64,000 nucleotides of DNA from positions 62,001 through 126,000 of the forward strand of contig NZ_FOGO01000017.1 of assembly GCF_900111245.1 (NCBI RefSeq), given 5' to 3'. The notes under the pieces are model-generated. The model was not told where the DNA came from. It did no database searches and saw only the letters and a list, made by a program, of their open reading frames with translations. The stretch is from Streptomyces qinglanensis (GTDB lineage: Bacteria > Actinomycetota > Actinomycetes > Streptomycetales > Streptomycetaceae). Below are positions 17,301 to 25,963 of this stretch, in pieces. The stretch's first letter is position 1. Each line of letters begins with the position of its first letter. Position numbers and translations under genes: made by a program.

Positions 17301-19402
17301 CGCGCGGCGGAACGGAAGCGGACGTGCCCGGGCCGGGCGGCACACCAGCCGGCGGCACGCGATCCCACGGCGCCGGGTCCGGCGCCACACCGGCCGGCGG
17401 CGGCGGGTCCGGCGCCACACGATCGGCCGGCACCGGGTCCGGCGCCGCGGAGAACGAACGCGGCTACCGCGTCTACCGCCCTGTCATCCCGGAGGTCTGC
17501 CCGGCGGACCCGGACCGGATGGTGCTGAGCGCCGACGCCGGGGGACGCTGCGAAGTCTTCGCCCACGACGCCGCCACCGGACGCACCCGACAGGTGACCG
17601 ACCGGCCGCACGGGACCCTGCACGGCACCCTGGACCGGGACGGGGCCGTGTGGTGGTTCGACGAGGACCTGGAGGGACGCGGCGTCTGGCGGGTCCAGGA
17701 CTTCGACGGGGGGCCGGACACGGCGGGACTGCCTCCGGCCCCCGCGGGCACCCCGCGCGGGCTCGCGATGAACGCCGCCGGGCAGGTCGCAGCGGGCGTC
17801 GGCAGCCCCGCCGGGCTGGCCGTGTGGCTCGGCCGGCGGGGCGGCCCGGCCCGCGAGGTCCACCGGGCCGCGGGCCCGCGGCGGCTGGCCGGACTCTCCC
17901 CCGACGGCGCACTGCTGGCCGTCGCCGGACCGCCGCACGACCTCCGCGCCGTGACCCTGCTGAGCCCGGACGGACGCACCGTCGCCGAGTTCGGGGGCGG
18001 CGACCTGCCGCAGGTGGCCGCCGCCCCGGACACCGCGGCGTACTCCGGCGCGTCCGCACTCCCGGAACGGGAGGCGGGGACGGGCGCGCCCGCCGCGGCC
18101 CGCATCTGGGCGCGGGGCTTCGCGCCGACGGCCGAACCCGCCGAACTCCTGCTGGTCACCGAGCACTCCGACCGGTACCGGCTCGCCACCTGGGATGCCC
18201 GGCACGGACTCCGCGAGCACGCCTGGTGCGCCTTCGACACCGAGATCGACGCCGTCTGGTACCCCGACGCACGCAAGGTCCTGATCCGGCAGGACCGGCA
18301 CGGGCGCAGCCTGCTGCACACCGCGGACCTGGACCGGCGCACCCTGTCCACAGCGGCCACCCCGCCCGGCAGCATCCCGGACGCCGCCCCGCGCCCCGGC
18401 GGAGGGATCCACTACGTATGGACGGACAGCGCCACCCCGCCGCGGCTGTGCACCACAGCGGCAGCGGGCCCGGCCCGGTCACATCCGCCGGTGCTCGGCA
18501 CCCTGCCCGAGCGGGTGCCCGGCGTGCACAGCGAACTGTGGACGCCCGGCCCCGACGGCCCCGTGCACACTCTGCTCAGCCTCCCGGAGCGCACCGGCAC
18601 GGCGCCTCCGCCCCTGGTGTTCCTGCTGCACGGCGGCCCCGCCGACCACGACCGGGACGCCTACGACGGCACCGTGCACTCGCTGGTGGCCTCCGGTCTC
18701 GGTGCCGCGCGGGTGAACTACCGCGGCTCCACCGGCTACGGGCCGCGCTGGCGGGCCGCCTTCGGCGCCGGGGTCGGTCTCACGCAGGTCGACGACCTGG
18801 TGGCGGTACGGGCCGACCTGCTGGCACGCGGCCTGGCGCGGGAGGGCGCCGTCGGCCTCTGGGGCACTTCGTGGGGCGGAGCGCTGGCGCTGCTGGCCCT
18901 CGGGGTGCGGCCCGGGCTGTGGCAGGCGGGCGTCGCCGTCAAGCCCGTCGCCGACTTCGCCGCGGCGCATCGTAGCGGCCTGCCCGCCCTGCGCGCCCTG
19001 GACGAGCGGCTGTTCGGCGGCACGCCGGACGAGGTGCCGGAGCGCTATGCGCGAAGCTCCCCGGTCACCCACGCGGCCCGCGTCACCGCGCCCGTACTCG
19101 TGGTCGCCGCCGCCCGGGACACCAAGTGCCCACCGCAGCAGATCGCCGACTACCTGGCGGCGCTGCGGGCCGCGGGAGCACCGCACGAGTCGCTGTGGCT
19201 GGAGTCCGGCCACGACGGCTACCGCGGCGCCGACCACGTGGCCACCCTGCGCCGGGCCCTGGAGTTCCTCCACCGCCACCTGGGCGCGGCCGCCCGCCGC
19301 ACGGCCTCCGCAGCTCCCCGCTCCGACCGGTGCGGGGCCCAGCAGGCCGGTGCTCCGGACCCCTCCGGCACCGTCCGCCGACACTCCGAAGGGAGGCGAT
19401 GA
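17297..19402 (+). CDS. S9 (prolyl oligopeptidase) family serine peptidase
   Basis: Protein of 701 residues without signal peptide, so cytoplasmic. The first 55 residues are Gly/Ala/Ser-rich repeats. A degenerate beta-propeller follows (about 60-430), then the alpha/beta hydrolase peptidase domain (about 440-680): oxyanion region VFLLHGGPADHD, nucleophile elbow LWGTSWGGA, acid in AAARDTKCPP, histidine in ESGHDGY. The triad is complete. ATG 17297 overlaps the MFS stop, and its own stop abuts the precursor peptide start. The position suggests removal of the leader of the modified peptide or self-protection by cleaving it; this is inference. GGAAGGAGG precedes the start. Confidence 0.85.
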   Translation: MTRGGTEADVPGPGGTPAGGTRSHGAGSGATPAGGGGSGATRSAGTGSGAAENERGYRVYRPVIPEVCPADPDRMVLSADAGGRCEVFAHDAATGRTRQVTDRPHGTLHGTLDRDGAVWWFDEDLEGRGVWRVQDFDGGPDTAGLPPAPAGTPRGLAMNAAGQVAAGVGSPAGLAVWLGRRGGPAREVHRAAGPRRLAGLSPDGALLAVAGPPHDLRAVTLLSPDGRTVAEFGGGDLPQVAAAPDTAAYSGASALPEREAGTGAPAAARIWARGFAPTAEPAELLLVTEHSDRYRLATWDARHGLREHAWCAFDTEIDAVWYPDARKVLIRQDRHGRSLLHTADLDRRTLSTAATPPGSIPDAAPRPGGGIHYVWTDSATPPRLCTTAAAGPARSHPPVLGTLPERVPGVHSELWTPGPDGPVHTLLSLPERTGTAPPPLVFLLHGGPADHDRDAYDGTVHSLVASGLGAARVNYRGSTGYGPRWRAAFGAGVGLTQVDDLVAVRADLLARGLAREGAVGLWGTSWGGALALLALGVRPGLWQAGVAVKPVADFAAAHRSGLPALRALDERLFGGTPDEVPERYARSSPVTHAARVTAPVLVVAAARDTKCPPQQIADYLAALRAAGAPHESLWLESGHDGYRGADHVATLRRALEFLHRHLGAAARRTASAAPRSDRCGAQQAGAPDPSGTVRRHSEGRR

Positions 19403-19404
19403 CC

Positions 19405-19524
19405 ATGCAGAAGGACGTCATCCACAACAACCCGCTCGAGGACGACGAGGAGAACCGCAAGCCCGGCGTCAGCATCACGATCACGGTTCCGATCCGCAAC
19501 GCGGAGGAGACCGAGGAGATCTGA
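19405..19524 (+). CDS. RiPP precursor peptide candidate (39 aa)
   Basis: Ribosome site GGGAGG lies 8 bases before ATG 19405; the ATG at 19399 is too close to it (2 bases) though it overlaps the peptidase stop. The peptide has an acidic first part with PLEDDEEN, a neutral central segment GVSITITVPIRN rich in beta-branched residues, and an acidic end AEETEEI. Its place between a peptidase gene and a radical SAM maturase, its size, and the hairpin right after it are all typical of a RiPP precursor. The core is probably the SITITVPIRN segment, because the flanks are charged. No cysteine is present, which rules out sactionine-type products. Confidence 0.72.
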   Translation: MQKDVIHNNPLEDDEENRKPGVSITITVPIRNAEETEEI

Positions 19525-19531
19525 CCCGGCG

Positions 19532-19565
19532 TCCCGGCCCGGTGCCCCGGGGCACCGGGCCGGGA
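19532..19565 (+). terminator. perfect 34-bp palindrome after the precursor gene
   Basis: tcccggcccggtgcccc and its exact reverse complement are adjacent (17-bp arms, no spacer). It lies 7 bases after the precursor stop and 107 bases before the radical SAM start. No T-run follows. A partial terminator or mRNA-stabilising hairpin here would make precursor mRNA more abundant than the enzyme mRNA, as in many RiPP operons. Confidence 0.65.
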
Positions 19566-19671
19566 TCCATCCCGGCCCCCGGCCGCCGTACCGCCGCTCC
19601 CCACCGTCACCGCCCGGCCCCGCCCGGCCCGCCCGGCCCGCCCGACAGCGATCGTTCCGAGGAGTCCGCCC

Positions 19672-21639
19672 ATGCGCGTGCTGCTGGTCAACATGCCCTG
19701 GTCCCCCATCGACGTGCCCTCGCTCGCGCTGGGCATCCTCAAGCGCAGCGCGGTCGAGAACCGACCCGCCACCAGCGCGGAGGTGTACCACGCCAACCTC
19801 GAGTACACCGACTGGATCACCGAGCGCACCGAGTTCGGCAAGGGCGACTACGAGTACTACGCGCTCTCCTCCTACTTCCTCGGCTGCGGCGACTGGGTCT
19901 TCTCCTCGGCGCTCTACGACGATCCGGAGTGGCGCACCGAGGAGTTCACCGCTGCGCTGCGCGGCAAGCTGTCCGCCTCCCGGATGCGCATGAGCCACGA
20001 GCTGCACCGCCTCGCGCCGGAGTTCGTGGAGCGCACCGCCCGCGAGATCGTGGCGCGGGAGCCCGACGTGGTGGGGTTCTGCTCGACGTTCCAGCAGAAC
20101 ACCGCGGCGCTGGCGGCCGCCAAATACGTCAAGAGACTCGCGCCGCACATCACGACGGTGCTGGGCGGTGCCAACTGCGACGCCGAACAGGGGCACGCGG
20201 CCCACCGCAACTTCCCGTTCGTCGACTATGTGGTGCGCGGCGAGGGCGAGGCCGCGTTCCCGCGGCTGCTCGCCGCCCTCGACGGTTCGGGGAGCCCCCG
20301 TGCGATACCGGGCCTGTGCTGGCGGGACGCCGAGGGCACCTCGGTGGCCAACCCGATGGCCACCGCCCCGCTTCCGCCCGCCGCGATCACCTCGCCGGAC
20401 TACTCGGGCTACTTCGAGCGGCTCGCCGCCTCGGCGGCCCGGCACTGGGTGGAGCCCAAGCTGGTCGTGGAGGGCGCCCGGGGCTGCTGGTGGGGCGAGA
20501 AGCACCACTGCACGTTCTGCGGGCTCAACGGCACCTTCATGGAGTTCCGCAGCAAGGCCCCGGAGCGGTTCTACGACGAAATCATGGAACTCGCCCGCAA
20601 GCACCGGGTGCTGGACATGTACGTCGTCGACAACATCCTGGACATGGGCTACGTGCGCACGGTGCTGCCCCGCATCGTGGACAGCGGATACGATCTGCGG
20701 CTGCACATCGAGATCAAGGCGAACATGCGCCGCTCCCAGCTCCAGACCCTCGCCGACGCGGGGATGATCTACGTCCAGCCGGGCATCGAGAGCCTCAACA
20801 GCCGGGTGCTGGACCTGATGGACAAGGGGGTGAGCGGCTGCCAGAACGTGCGGATGCTGCGCGACGGCGCGGAGACCGGTCTGGCCGTCTCCTGGAACTA
20901 TCTGCACGGCTTTCCGCACGAGCGCGACGAGGACTACACCCCGGTGATCGCGCAGCTCCCGGCGCTGGAGCATCTGATGCCGCCTGTCGACCTCTCGGCC
21001 CGCATCGCCATCGAGCGCTTCAGTCCCTACTTCAACCGGCCCGAACTGGGCTACGACGCGCTGCGCCCGGACGTGCACTACCGCTTCACCTACGACCTGC
21101 CGGAGTCCGAACTCTACGATCTGGCCTACGTGTTCGAGGCGCCCGAGCGGGGGATCGGCGAGGAGACCGCGGGCCGGCTCAACGACGGCATCAAGGCGTG
21201 GCACGAGGCGTACCCGTCCAGCCGGCTCACCCACACCGATCTCGGCGACCGGATCGTGCTGGTCAGCCGCCGCCGGATGTTCGACTGGCGGGTGCGGGAG
21301 CTGACAGCGCCGGTGGAGCTGGCCGCCTTCCGGCTGCTGGACCAGCCGCACCACCCCGCCGCACTCGCACGGAAGGTCGCCGGTCAGCTCGCGTCGGAGG
21401 GCGCGGAGGGCCCGCCGCAGGAGGGCGGCGCCGCCGACGAGCCGGCGATCCGGGAGCTGCTGGAGCGCTGGCTCGAGTGGGGTGTGGTGTTCACCGACGC
21501 GGGGCAGTACGTGCAGCTCGCCCCGGCTGCCGTCAACGAGGACCTGCTGCGGCTGGAGTTCATGCGCAGCACGGCAGCCGCCCCGGAACCGGCAGCCGCG
21601 CAGGATCCGGGAGAGCGGCCCGCCGTCCCGGTCCCCTGA
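19672..21639 (+). CDS. RiPP maturation radical SAM protein (rSAM_ocin_1 / TIGR03975-like)
   Basis: Enzyme of 655 residues; start ATG 19672 with GAGGAG 8 bases upstream. The N-terminal third (LLVNMPWSPIDVPSLALGILKRSA, then VLGGANCDAEQG and VDYVVRGEGEAAF) is a B12-binding-type Rossmann domain, though the DxHxxG base-off motif is not evident. The radical SAM core carries GCWWGEKHHCTFCGL near residue 275: a CX7CX2C cluster site, the hallmark of the peptide maturation radical SAM protein 1 family. YVQPGIESLNSRVLDLMDKG is also typical. The C-terminal 120 residues may bind the leader. The family modifies ribosomal peptides, probably by C-methylation or other C-H chemistry; the reaction here is undetermined. 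Confidence 0.9.
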   Translation: MRVLLVNMPWSPIDVPSLALGILKRSAVENRPATSAEVYHANLEYTDWITERTEFGKGDYEYYALSSYFLGCGDWVFSSALYDDPEWRTEEFTAALRGKLSASRMRMSHELHRLAPEFVERTAREIVAREPDVVGFCSTFQQNTAALAAAKYVKRLAPHITTVLGGANCDAEQGHAAHRNFPFVDYVVRGEGEAAFPRLLAALDGSGSPRAIPGLCWRDAEGTSVANPMATAPLPPAAITSPDYSGYFERLAASAARHWVEPKLVVEGARGCWWGEKHHCTFCGLNGTFMEFRSKAPERFYDEIMELARKHRVLDMYVVDNILDMGYVRTVLPRIVDSGYDLRLHIEIKANMRRSQLQTLADAGMIYVQPGIESLNSRVLDLMDKGVSGCQNVRMLRDGAETGLAVSWNYLHGFPHERDEDYTPVIAQLPALEHLMPPVDLSARIAIERFSPYFNRPELGYDALRPDVHYRFTYDLPESELYDLAYVFEAPERGIGEETAGRLNDGIKAWHEAYPSSRLTHTDLGDRIVLVSRRRMFDWRVRELTAPVELAAFRLLDQPHHPAALARKVAGQLASEGAEGPPQEGGAADEPAIRELLERWLEWGVVFTDAGQYVQLAPAAVNEDLLRLEFMRSTAAAPEPAAAQDPGERPAVPVP

Positions 21640-21718
21640 CGCCGCACCGCGCCCGGCCGCAGCCCGCCGCCCCGCGGCCGCACTCTCATCCGCACGCACC
21701 CCGGTACCGAGGAGCTCC

Positions 21719-22366
21719 ATGGACACCGTCACCGCCTGGCGCGACTACGAACTCGAGGCCGCCGCTCTGCCCGGCATGCCACTGGGCGAACTGGAGGCGG
21801 CCGGACCGCCCTCCGAGGCCGCAGCGCGGCTGTGGCGCTCCGGCGCCCGGCGGGTCCGGCTGACCGGCACCACCGACCTGCGCCCCGCAGCGAACACGGA
21901 ACCCGCCGACGCGGCCCGGACGGTGCGCAGGCTGTGCCTGGTACGGGAGCTGACGGCGCACGCCGTGTACGTCGAGTGGGAGCTGCGCACCGCTCCCGGA
22001 CCCGACGTGTGGCAACCGCTCAACCACCTCCAGCCACCGCTCGCCCTCTCCGGTCCGCCCGACCCGGAGGAGGCGCTGCGCACCTGGCGCGAGGAGCACT
22101 ACCTGTGCAAGTGCCTCTGGCGGCAGGGGCCGGGCTTCGTCCAGATCCGGGACCGGCGGTGGGGCGAACTCCACCGCTTCACCGTGGACGAACCCGACTA
22201 CCAGGAGGCCATCGCGCTGCTGGCCGACGGCGCACCCGCCGCGGCAGTACCGGCGGCGATCCTCGAGGACTTCCGGTCCGAGCAACTCGTCGGGGACGTC
22301 GGCGAGATGGTCTGGTGGCTGCCCTACCGGGTGCGGCGCTGGATCCAGGAGGCGATGGCCATCTGA
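21719..22366 (+). CDS. RiPP-linked small protein (possibly DUF5825)
   Basis: Protein of 215 residues, soluble, with GAGGAG 5 bases before ATG 21719. Motifs seen are VYVEWELRTAPGPDVWQPL in the middle, EHYLCKCLWRQGPGFVQIRDRR, and a conserved-looking end MVWWLPYRVRRWIQEAMA. A CKC pair near residue 126 is the only cysteine cluster. It follows the radical SAM gene by 79 bases and closes the operon. From memory a family of this kind (DUF5825) accompanies such radical SAM proteins in Streptomyces; this is not verified. A role in peptide presentation or as a maturase partner is the likeliest guess. Confidence 0.7.
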   Translation: MDTVTAWRDYELEAAALPGMPLGELEAAGPPSEAAARLWRSGARRVRLTGTTDLRPAANTEPADAARTVRRLCLVRELTAHAVYVEWELRTAPGPDVWQPLNHLQPPLALSGPPDPEEALRTWREEHYLCKCLWRQGPGFVQIRDRRWGELHRFTVDEPDYQEAIALLADGAPAAAVPAAILEDFRSEQLVGDVGEMVWWLPYRVRRWIQEAMAI

Positions 22367-22506
22367 ACCGTCCCGTGCGGGCCGCCCGCCGCACGGCTCC
22401 GCTGCGGAGGCCGGCTGCGGGCGGCGGGGCGCGTGCTGCCGGAGCGCGTCACGGCGACCGGACGGGCCGGAGCCGGATCCGTCCCGGCCCGGGGAGCCCG
22501 CGCGGG

Positions 22507-23496
22507 TCAGCTCCCGAAGGGGATGTCCTGCGGGGTGGCCATACGACGGGTGCCGGGGTGTGCCCGCACATAGTCCCTGAGGTAGGACAGCGCGGTACGC
22601 ACGCCGCTGTCGTCCGTTCCGCAGCCGTCCGGACCGCTGACCCCGTCGGGGTAGCACGACATGCGGTTGCCGTAGATCAGCGCATCCACGGCGGCACCCG
22701 AACCGGAGGAGTCGAGCAGCTCGGCCGTGCGCTCCCGGTCGCCGGTTCCCACGGTCCAGCCGACGGTGCGGGCGAGTTCGCCGCGGTCCCGGGCCGCGCC
22801 CCCGGCCCGCAGCTCCTCCTGGATGCTGCCGAAGTCCAGCGCCATGCTGAACAGTCCCTTGTCCATGATGCGCTGGTTGCTCTGCACGGCCGCTCCGTGC
22901 TCGGCGAAGCCGTCCCGCACCTCGGCGTAGTCGCCGCTGTAGCTGATGGCCTCCTTGGCGTTCAGGCCGCCGACGGCGTCCTGCCAGCCGGCGCCGCCCT
23001 CGCTTCCGTAGAACCCGTAGAGCACCCGGATGCCCTGGCTCTCCAGTTTGCTGCGGGCCAGGTCCCGCAGCGCCGCCACGGAGCAGTGGCGCCACTCGGG
23101 GTCGGCGCTCTCGCACCAGTCGGGGTTCTTGATGTCCAGCCAGACGAAGGAGACCTGGCGCCCTGCCCGGTGCTCCTCCGCCACCTGGTCGAACATGGCG
23201 GCCATGGAGTCACCGTAGCTGGTGAGGGTGCCGTCGTGGTCCGCCCACCAGCCGTCCCGCCAGGCGGTGGCGTCGATCTCCAGCGCGTTGGCCCCCTGCC
23301 GGAGGGACGCTGTCACCCCGCCTGTGGTGAGTACCCGGTGGGCGATGGCCCAGGTGGGGCGCTGCTGTGCAGCGGCTGAGGAGGCTTCCTGGGAAGCGGG
23401 CTGCTGGGCGGGGGCGTTCCCGGCCCCGACGAGGGTTGCTCCGGCGGCCAGAGCCAGCGGGAGCAGTATTCCGCGGAGCCGACGCGCGACGGCCAT
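22507..23496 (-). CDS. secreted phospholipase D-like enzyme (GDPD/SMase D fold)
   Basis: Exported protein of 329 residues. Sec signal peptide at residues 1-30 (RRLRGILLPLALAAGATLVGAGNAPA). The catalytic signature of the sphingomyelinase D/phospholipase D branch of the GDPD superfamily is present: histidine in WAIAHRVLTTGG, the metal-binding pair in ALEIDATAW (Glu, Asp), and the second catalytic histidine in WWADHDGTLTSYGDS. FVWLDIKNPDWC follows. The family hydrolyses head groups of phospholipids or lysophospholipids. The gene stands alone and is probably regulated through the palindrome at 23613. The exact substrate cannot be told. Confidence 0.85.
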   Translation of the reverse strand: MAVARRLRGILLPLALAAGATLVGAGNAPAQQPASQEASSAAAQQRPTWAIAHRVLTTGGVTASLRQGANALEIDATAWRDGWWADHDGTLTSYGDSMAAMFDQVAEEHRAGRQVSFVWLDIKNPDWCESADPEWRHCSVAALRDLARSKLESQGIRVLYGFYGSEGGAGWQDAVGGLNAKEAISYSGDYAEVRDGFAEHGAAVQSNQRIMDKGLFSMALDFGSIQEELRAGGAARDRGELARTVGWTVGTGDRERTAELLDSSGSGAAVDALIYGNRMSCYPDGVSGPDGCGTDDSGVRTALSYLRDYVRAHPGTRRMATPQDIPFGS

Positions 23497-23840
23497 GAGG
23501 TCCGGTCCTTCCTTCTCCTTCGGACCGCCCCGGGTCGCGGGCGCTTTCGCGTGCTGTCTGCCGGGGCGGACGGCACGGGCCGAGCGCCCGCGCCCGGAAG
23601 AGCGTACGCCATATTACCCGCGGGTAATCAATGGCTGCGCTCCGTACGCTCCGCCCTCCGCCGACCGGCTCTCTCGGCCCCTGCGGCCGAAGCGGCCGGA
23701 CCGGGGCCGGAGGGCGGTTCACGCCAGGTCCTCCGGCGCGCGGTCACCTGACGACCCATCCCGGTCCCTCTCCGTGTGTCGGACGCGCACCGCATCCGCC
23801 CGCTGAGGCCCTGCCCCCGCCCCGGTGCGGGGGCACCGCC
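23497..23840. promoter_or_regulatory. 344-bp gap with a perfect ATTACCCGCGGGTAAT palindrome
   Basis: The 16-bp palindrome ATTACCCGCGGGTAAT (23613-23628) lies 117 bases upstream of the phospholipase D gene start. The form TTACCCGCGGGTAA is the classic pattern of actinobacterial TetR-family operators. The rest of the gap is GC-rich and shows no gene; the 3' end of the PhoX-like gene borders it. Confidence 0.6.
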
Positions 23841-25010
23841 TCAGCGTCCCCGGAAGGGCCCTGACACCTCGTAGGTGATCCCGTCGGACGAACGGCCGCC
23901 GACACCGCGCTGGCTGGAGAAGTACAGCCGCTTCCCGTCGGGGGAGAACGCCGGGCCGGTGATCTCGGACCCGCTCTGGCCCTCGACGCGGAGGAACGGC
24001 GCCACGACGGCTTGCGGAGTGATGAGGCAGATCTCCATGTTGCCGCCGTCCTCCGCCACGAACAGGTCGCCGGAGGCACTGCCGGTGATGTTGTCCACCC
24101 CGCTGAGCGGCGCGTCCTCGCCCTGCCGTACGAGATCGTCGTCGTAGACGAGGTCGAGGGTGTTCGCGGCGCAGTCCAGTTGCCAGACACGGTTGTCGCC
24201 CTTGCTGGTGAACCAGCAGTGCCCGGCCGCGTAGTGGCATCCCTCGCCGCCGTCGAAGTGCTTGGCCGCGGCGACCTGGTGGCGGGTGCGGGTGCGCCGG
24301 GCCGCGGGGTCGGGCACCGCCGACCAGCCGACGGGGCCCGAGGTACCCGACCCCATGGTCAGCACCTCCAGCCTGCCCGCCGACAGAGCGCCCCAGGTGC
24401 TGGGGCGGAACCGGTAGAGGCAGCCGTCCGGCTCGTCCTCCGTGAGGTAGACGGCCTCGCGCACGGGATCGGCGGCGGCGGCCTCGTGCTTGAACAGCCC
24501 CATGGCGGGGCGGCGCCGTGCCGCCTCCCGGCCCCGCGGGTCCGTCTCGTACACAGCGCCGCGGTCCGTCTCCTCGCAGGAGAGCCAGGTGTCCCAGGGG
24601 GTGCTGCCGCCCGCGCAGTTGCGCCGCGTGCCGTCCAGGATGCGGTGGGCTCCGGTGATGTCGCCGCCGGCCCCGAACCGGACCGCACCGGCTCCGCCGC
24701 CTGGAGACACCTCGGAGTTCGACACATAGATCCAGCCGCCGTCCTCGGTGGCGAAGCACGCTCCGCCGTCGGGTGCCGGGTGCCAGGTGTATCCGGTGGA
24801 ACCGACCTTCCGCCCGGTCCGCGCGATCACGGTGCTGGTGAAGCCCGCCGGCAGCCGGATGCCGTTCGCGTCGGCGGGACCCGGCGGGCCATAGGGGCCC
24901 GCGCCCGGCTGCGCGGGAGCAGCGACGGCGGCCGTGCGCCACAGCGAGCCGCCCAGCGCGGCGGTGGAACCCGCGACGGCTGCGGTGCGGAGGAGTGAGC
25001 GACGATCCAT
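23841..25010 (-). CDS. Tat-exported PhoX/DUF839-family protein
   Basis: Protein of 389 residues with a twin-arginine signal, MDRRSLLRTAAVAGS, and an Ala-rich cleavage region near residue 31. The mature part is a PhoX-like beta-propeller. It has TYTWHP-like and PWDTWLSCEET motifs, VYLTEDEPDGCLYRF and FSPDGKRLYFSSQRG, all typical of DUF839/PhoX phosphatases that need Ca and Fe. PhoX enzymes release phosphate from organic esters outside the cell. This version is shorter than classical PhoX and ends with DGITYEVSGPF. Its neighbour is a phospholipase D-like enzyme, so a joint role in phosphate scavenging from lipids is plausible but inferred. Confidence 0.8.
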   Translation of the reverse strand: MDRRSLLRTAAVAGSTAALGGSLWRTAAVAAPAQPGAGPYGPPGPADANGIRLPAGFTSTVIARTGRKVGSTGYTWHPAPDGGACFATEDGGWIYVSNSEVSPGGGAGAVRFGAGGDITGAHRILDGTRRNCAGGSTPWDTWLSCEETDRGAVYETDPRGREAARRRPAMGLFKHEAAAADPVREAVYLTEDEPDGCLYRFRPSTWGALSAGRLEVLTMGSGTSGPVGWSAVPDPAARRTRTRHQVAAAKHFDGGEGCHYAAGHCWFTSKGDNRVWQLDCAANTLDLVYDDDLVRQGEDAPLSGVDNITGSASGDLFVAEDGGNMEICLITPQAVVAPFLRVEGQSGSEITGPAFSPDGKRLYFSSQRGVGGRSSDGITYEVSGPFRGR

Positions 25011-25393
25011 GAGCGCTCCTGGAGAAGAGGGAGGGGCACGGATGGTGCTGCTGCTCGCGGCAGACTAACCGGCGCGAATGACCGACGCGGGAACCCGCGG
25101 TGAACTCCCCCGCGGGCGGCACGGGGTCGCTTCACCGGCCCGCACGGGCCTGGTCCGGTCCACCGGTCGCAGCGCGCGCGTACCGGCGGCCGGCAGTTCG
25201 CACGCGTCCCGCAGTGCCGTCGGACCGGCGATCCGCAAGTGGGCGTCGAACCTCCCGGGCGACGCGGCCGGCGGTACCGGCAGCCGCCTCCGCCGCCCGG
25301 TGGGCCCGCCGCCCGGCCCCGACGCGGCCGGGGTGCCCAGCAACGACCGTCCGCAGGCCGGGCGTTTTGGGCGGCGACGGACCGTGCCCGGGG
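25011..25393. other. 383-bp intergenic stretch, only a small hairpin seen
   Basis: The leftward PhoX-like gene has its promoter here. Cgcggg-aa-cccgcg near 25087 is a short hairpin. No coding frame with a ribosome site was found. Confidence 0.35.
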
Positions 25394-25885
25394 TCAGCGT
25401 CCGGTGGTGCCGTCGATCAGTTCACGGAGGATGTCCGCGTGCCCGGCGTGGCGGCCGGTCTCCTCGATCAGATGGGTGAGCGCCCAGCGCAGGCTGGGTG
25501 CCGGGCTGTTCGGCCGGGGCCGGGGAAGCGGAGCGCTCAGGTCGGCGCACTCGTCGAGGACGGCGTTCGCCCGCACGGTCACGGCACGGTAGCGGGCGAC
25601 CACTTCGGCCACGCTGTCCTGCGGCGAAGCGTGGAAGGTCGCCTGCCAGTCGGCCACCCGGCCGCCGAGGAACGTCGCGCTCTCGACGGAGACGAGGTGG
25701 TTGAGCAGTCCGAGCAGATTCGTCCCGGAGGGTACTTGCGCTGTCCGGACCTGCGGTTCGGGCGTGTCCTCGACCTTCGTGGCGATCGCGTCGCGCAGGT
25801 GGTCGAGGAATCCGCGCAGTACGTCGGCCTCGGTGGGTCCGGTGCGGGGCGGCGGGGTGTCGCGGCGGGGGGAGCCGGTGGGCAC
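25394..25885 (-). CDS. DinB-like (DUF664) family protein
   Basis: Cytoplasmic four-helix protein of 163 residues from the DinB/YfiT-like metalloenzyme superfamily. GTG 25885 has AAAGGAG 8 bases upstream. Family features are the segment LLGLLNHLVSVESATFLGG with a first histidine, and the C-terminal WALTHLIEETGRHAGHADILRELIDG with the histidine pair HxGHxD that binds the metal. Members act as thiol-dependent S-transferases (mycothiol-dependent in actinobacteria), but the substrate here is unknown. It lies downstream of the methyltransferase gene on the same strand. Confidence 0.86.
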   Translation of the reverse strand: MPTGSPRRDTPPPRTGPTEADVLRGFLDHLRDAIATKVEDTPEPQVRTAQVPSGTNLLGLLNHLVSVESATFLGGRVADWQATFHASPQDSVAEVVARYRAVTVRANAVLDECADLSAPLPRPRPNSPAPSLRWALTHLIEETGRHAGHADILRELIDGTTGR

Positions 25886-25918
25886 GGTGATCTCCTTTGC
25901 GGGGCGCCTCGGCGGCGC

Positions 25919-25963
25919 GGGTTCAGGGGGTGCGGGTTCAGGGGGTGCGGGTTCAGGGGGTGC
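25919..25963. repeat. three perfect 15-bp repeats carrying tandem stop codons
   Basis: gggttcagggggtgc occurs three times in a row. On the minus strand each unit contains TGA in the same frame, because 15 is a multiple of 3. The first TGA (25953-25955) ends the methyltransferase and two further in-phase stops follow. Confidence 0.85.

Noticed and set aside
19399..19401. ATG at 19399 as precursor start
   Set aside because: It lies only 2 bases after the GGAGG; ATG 19405 has the normal 8-base spacing.
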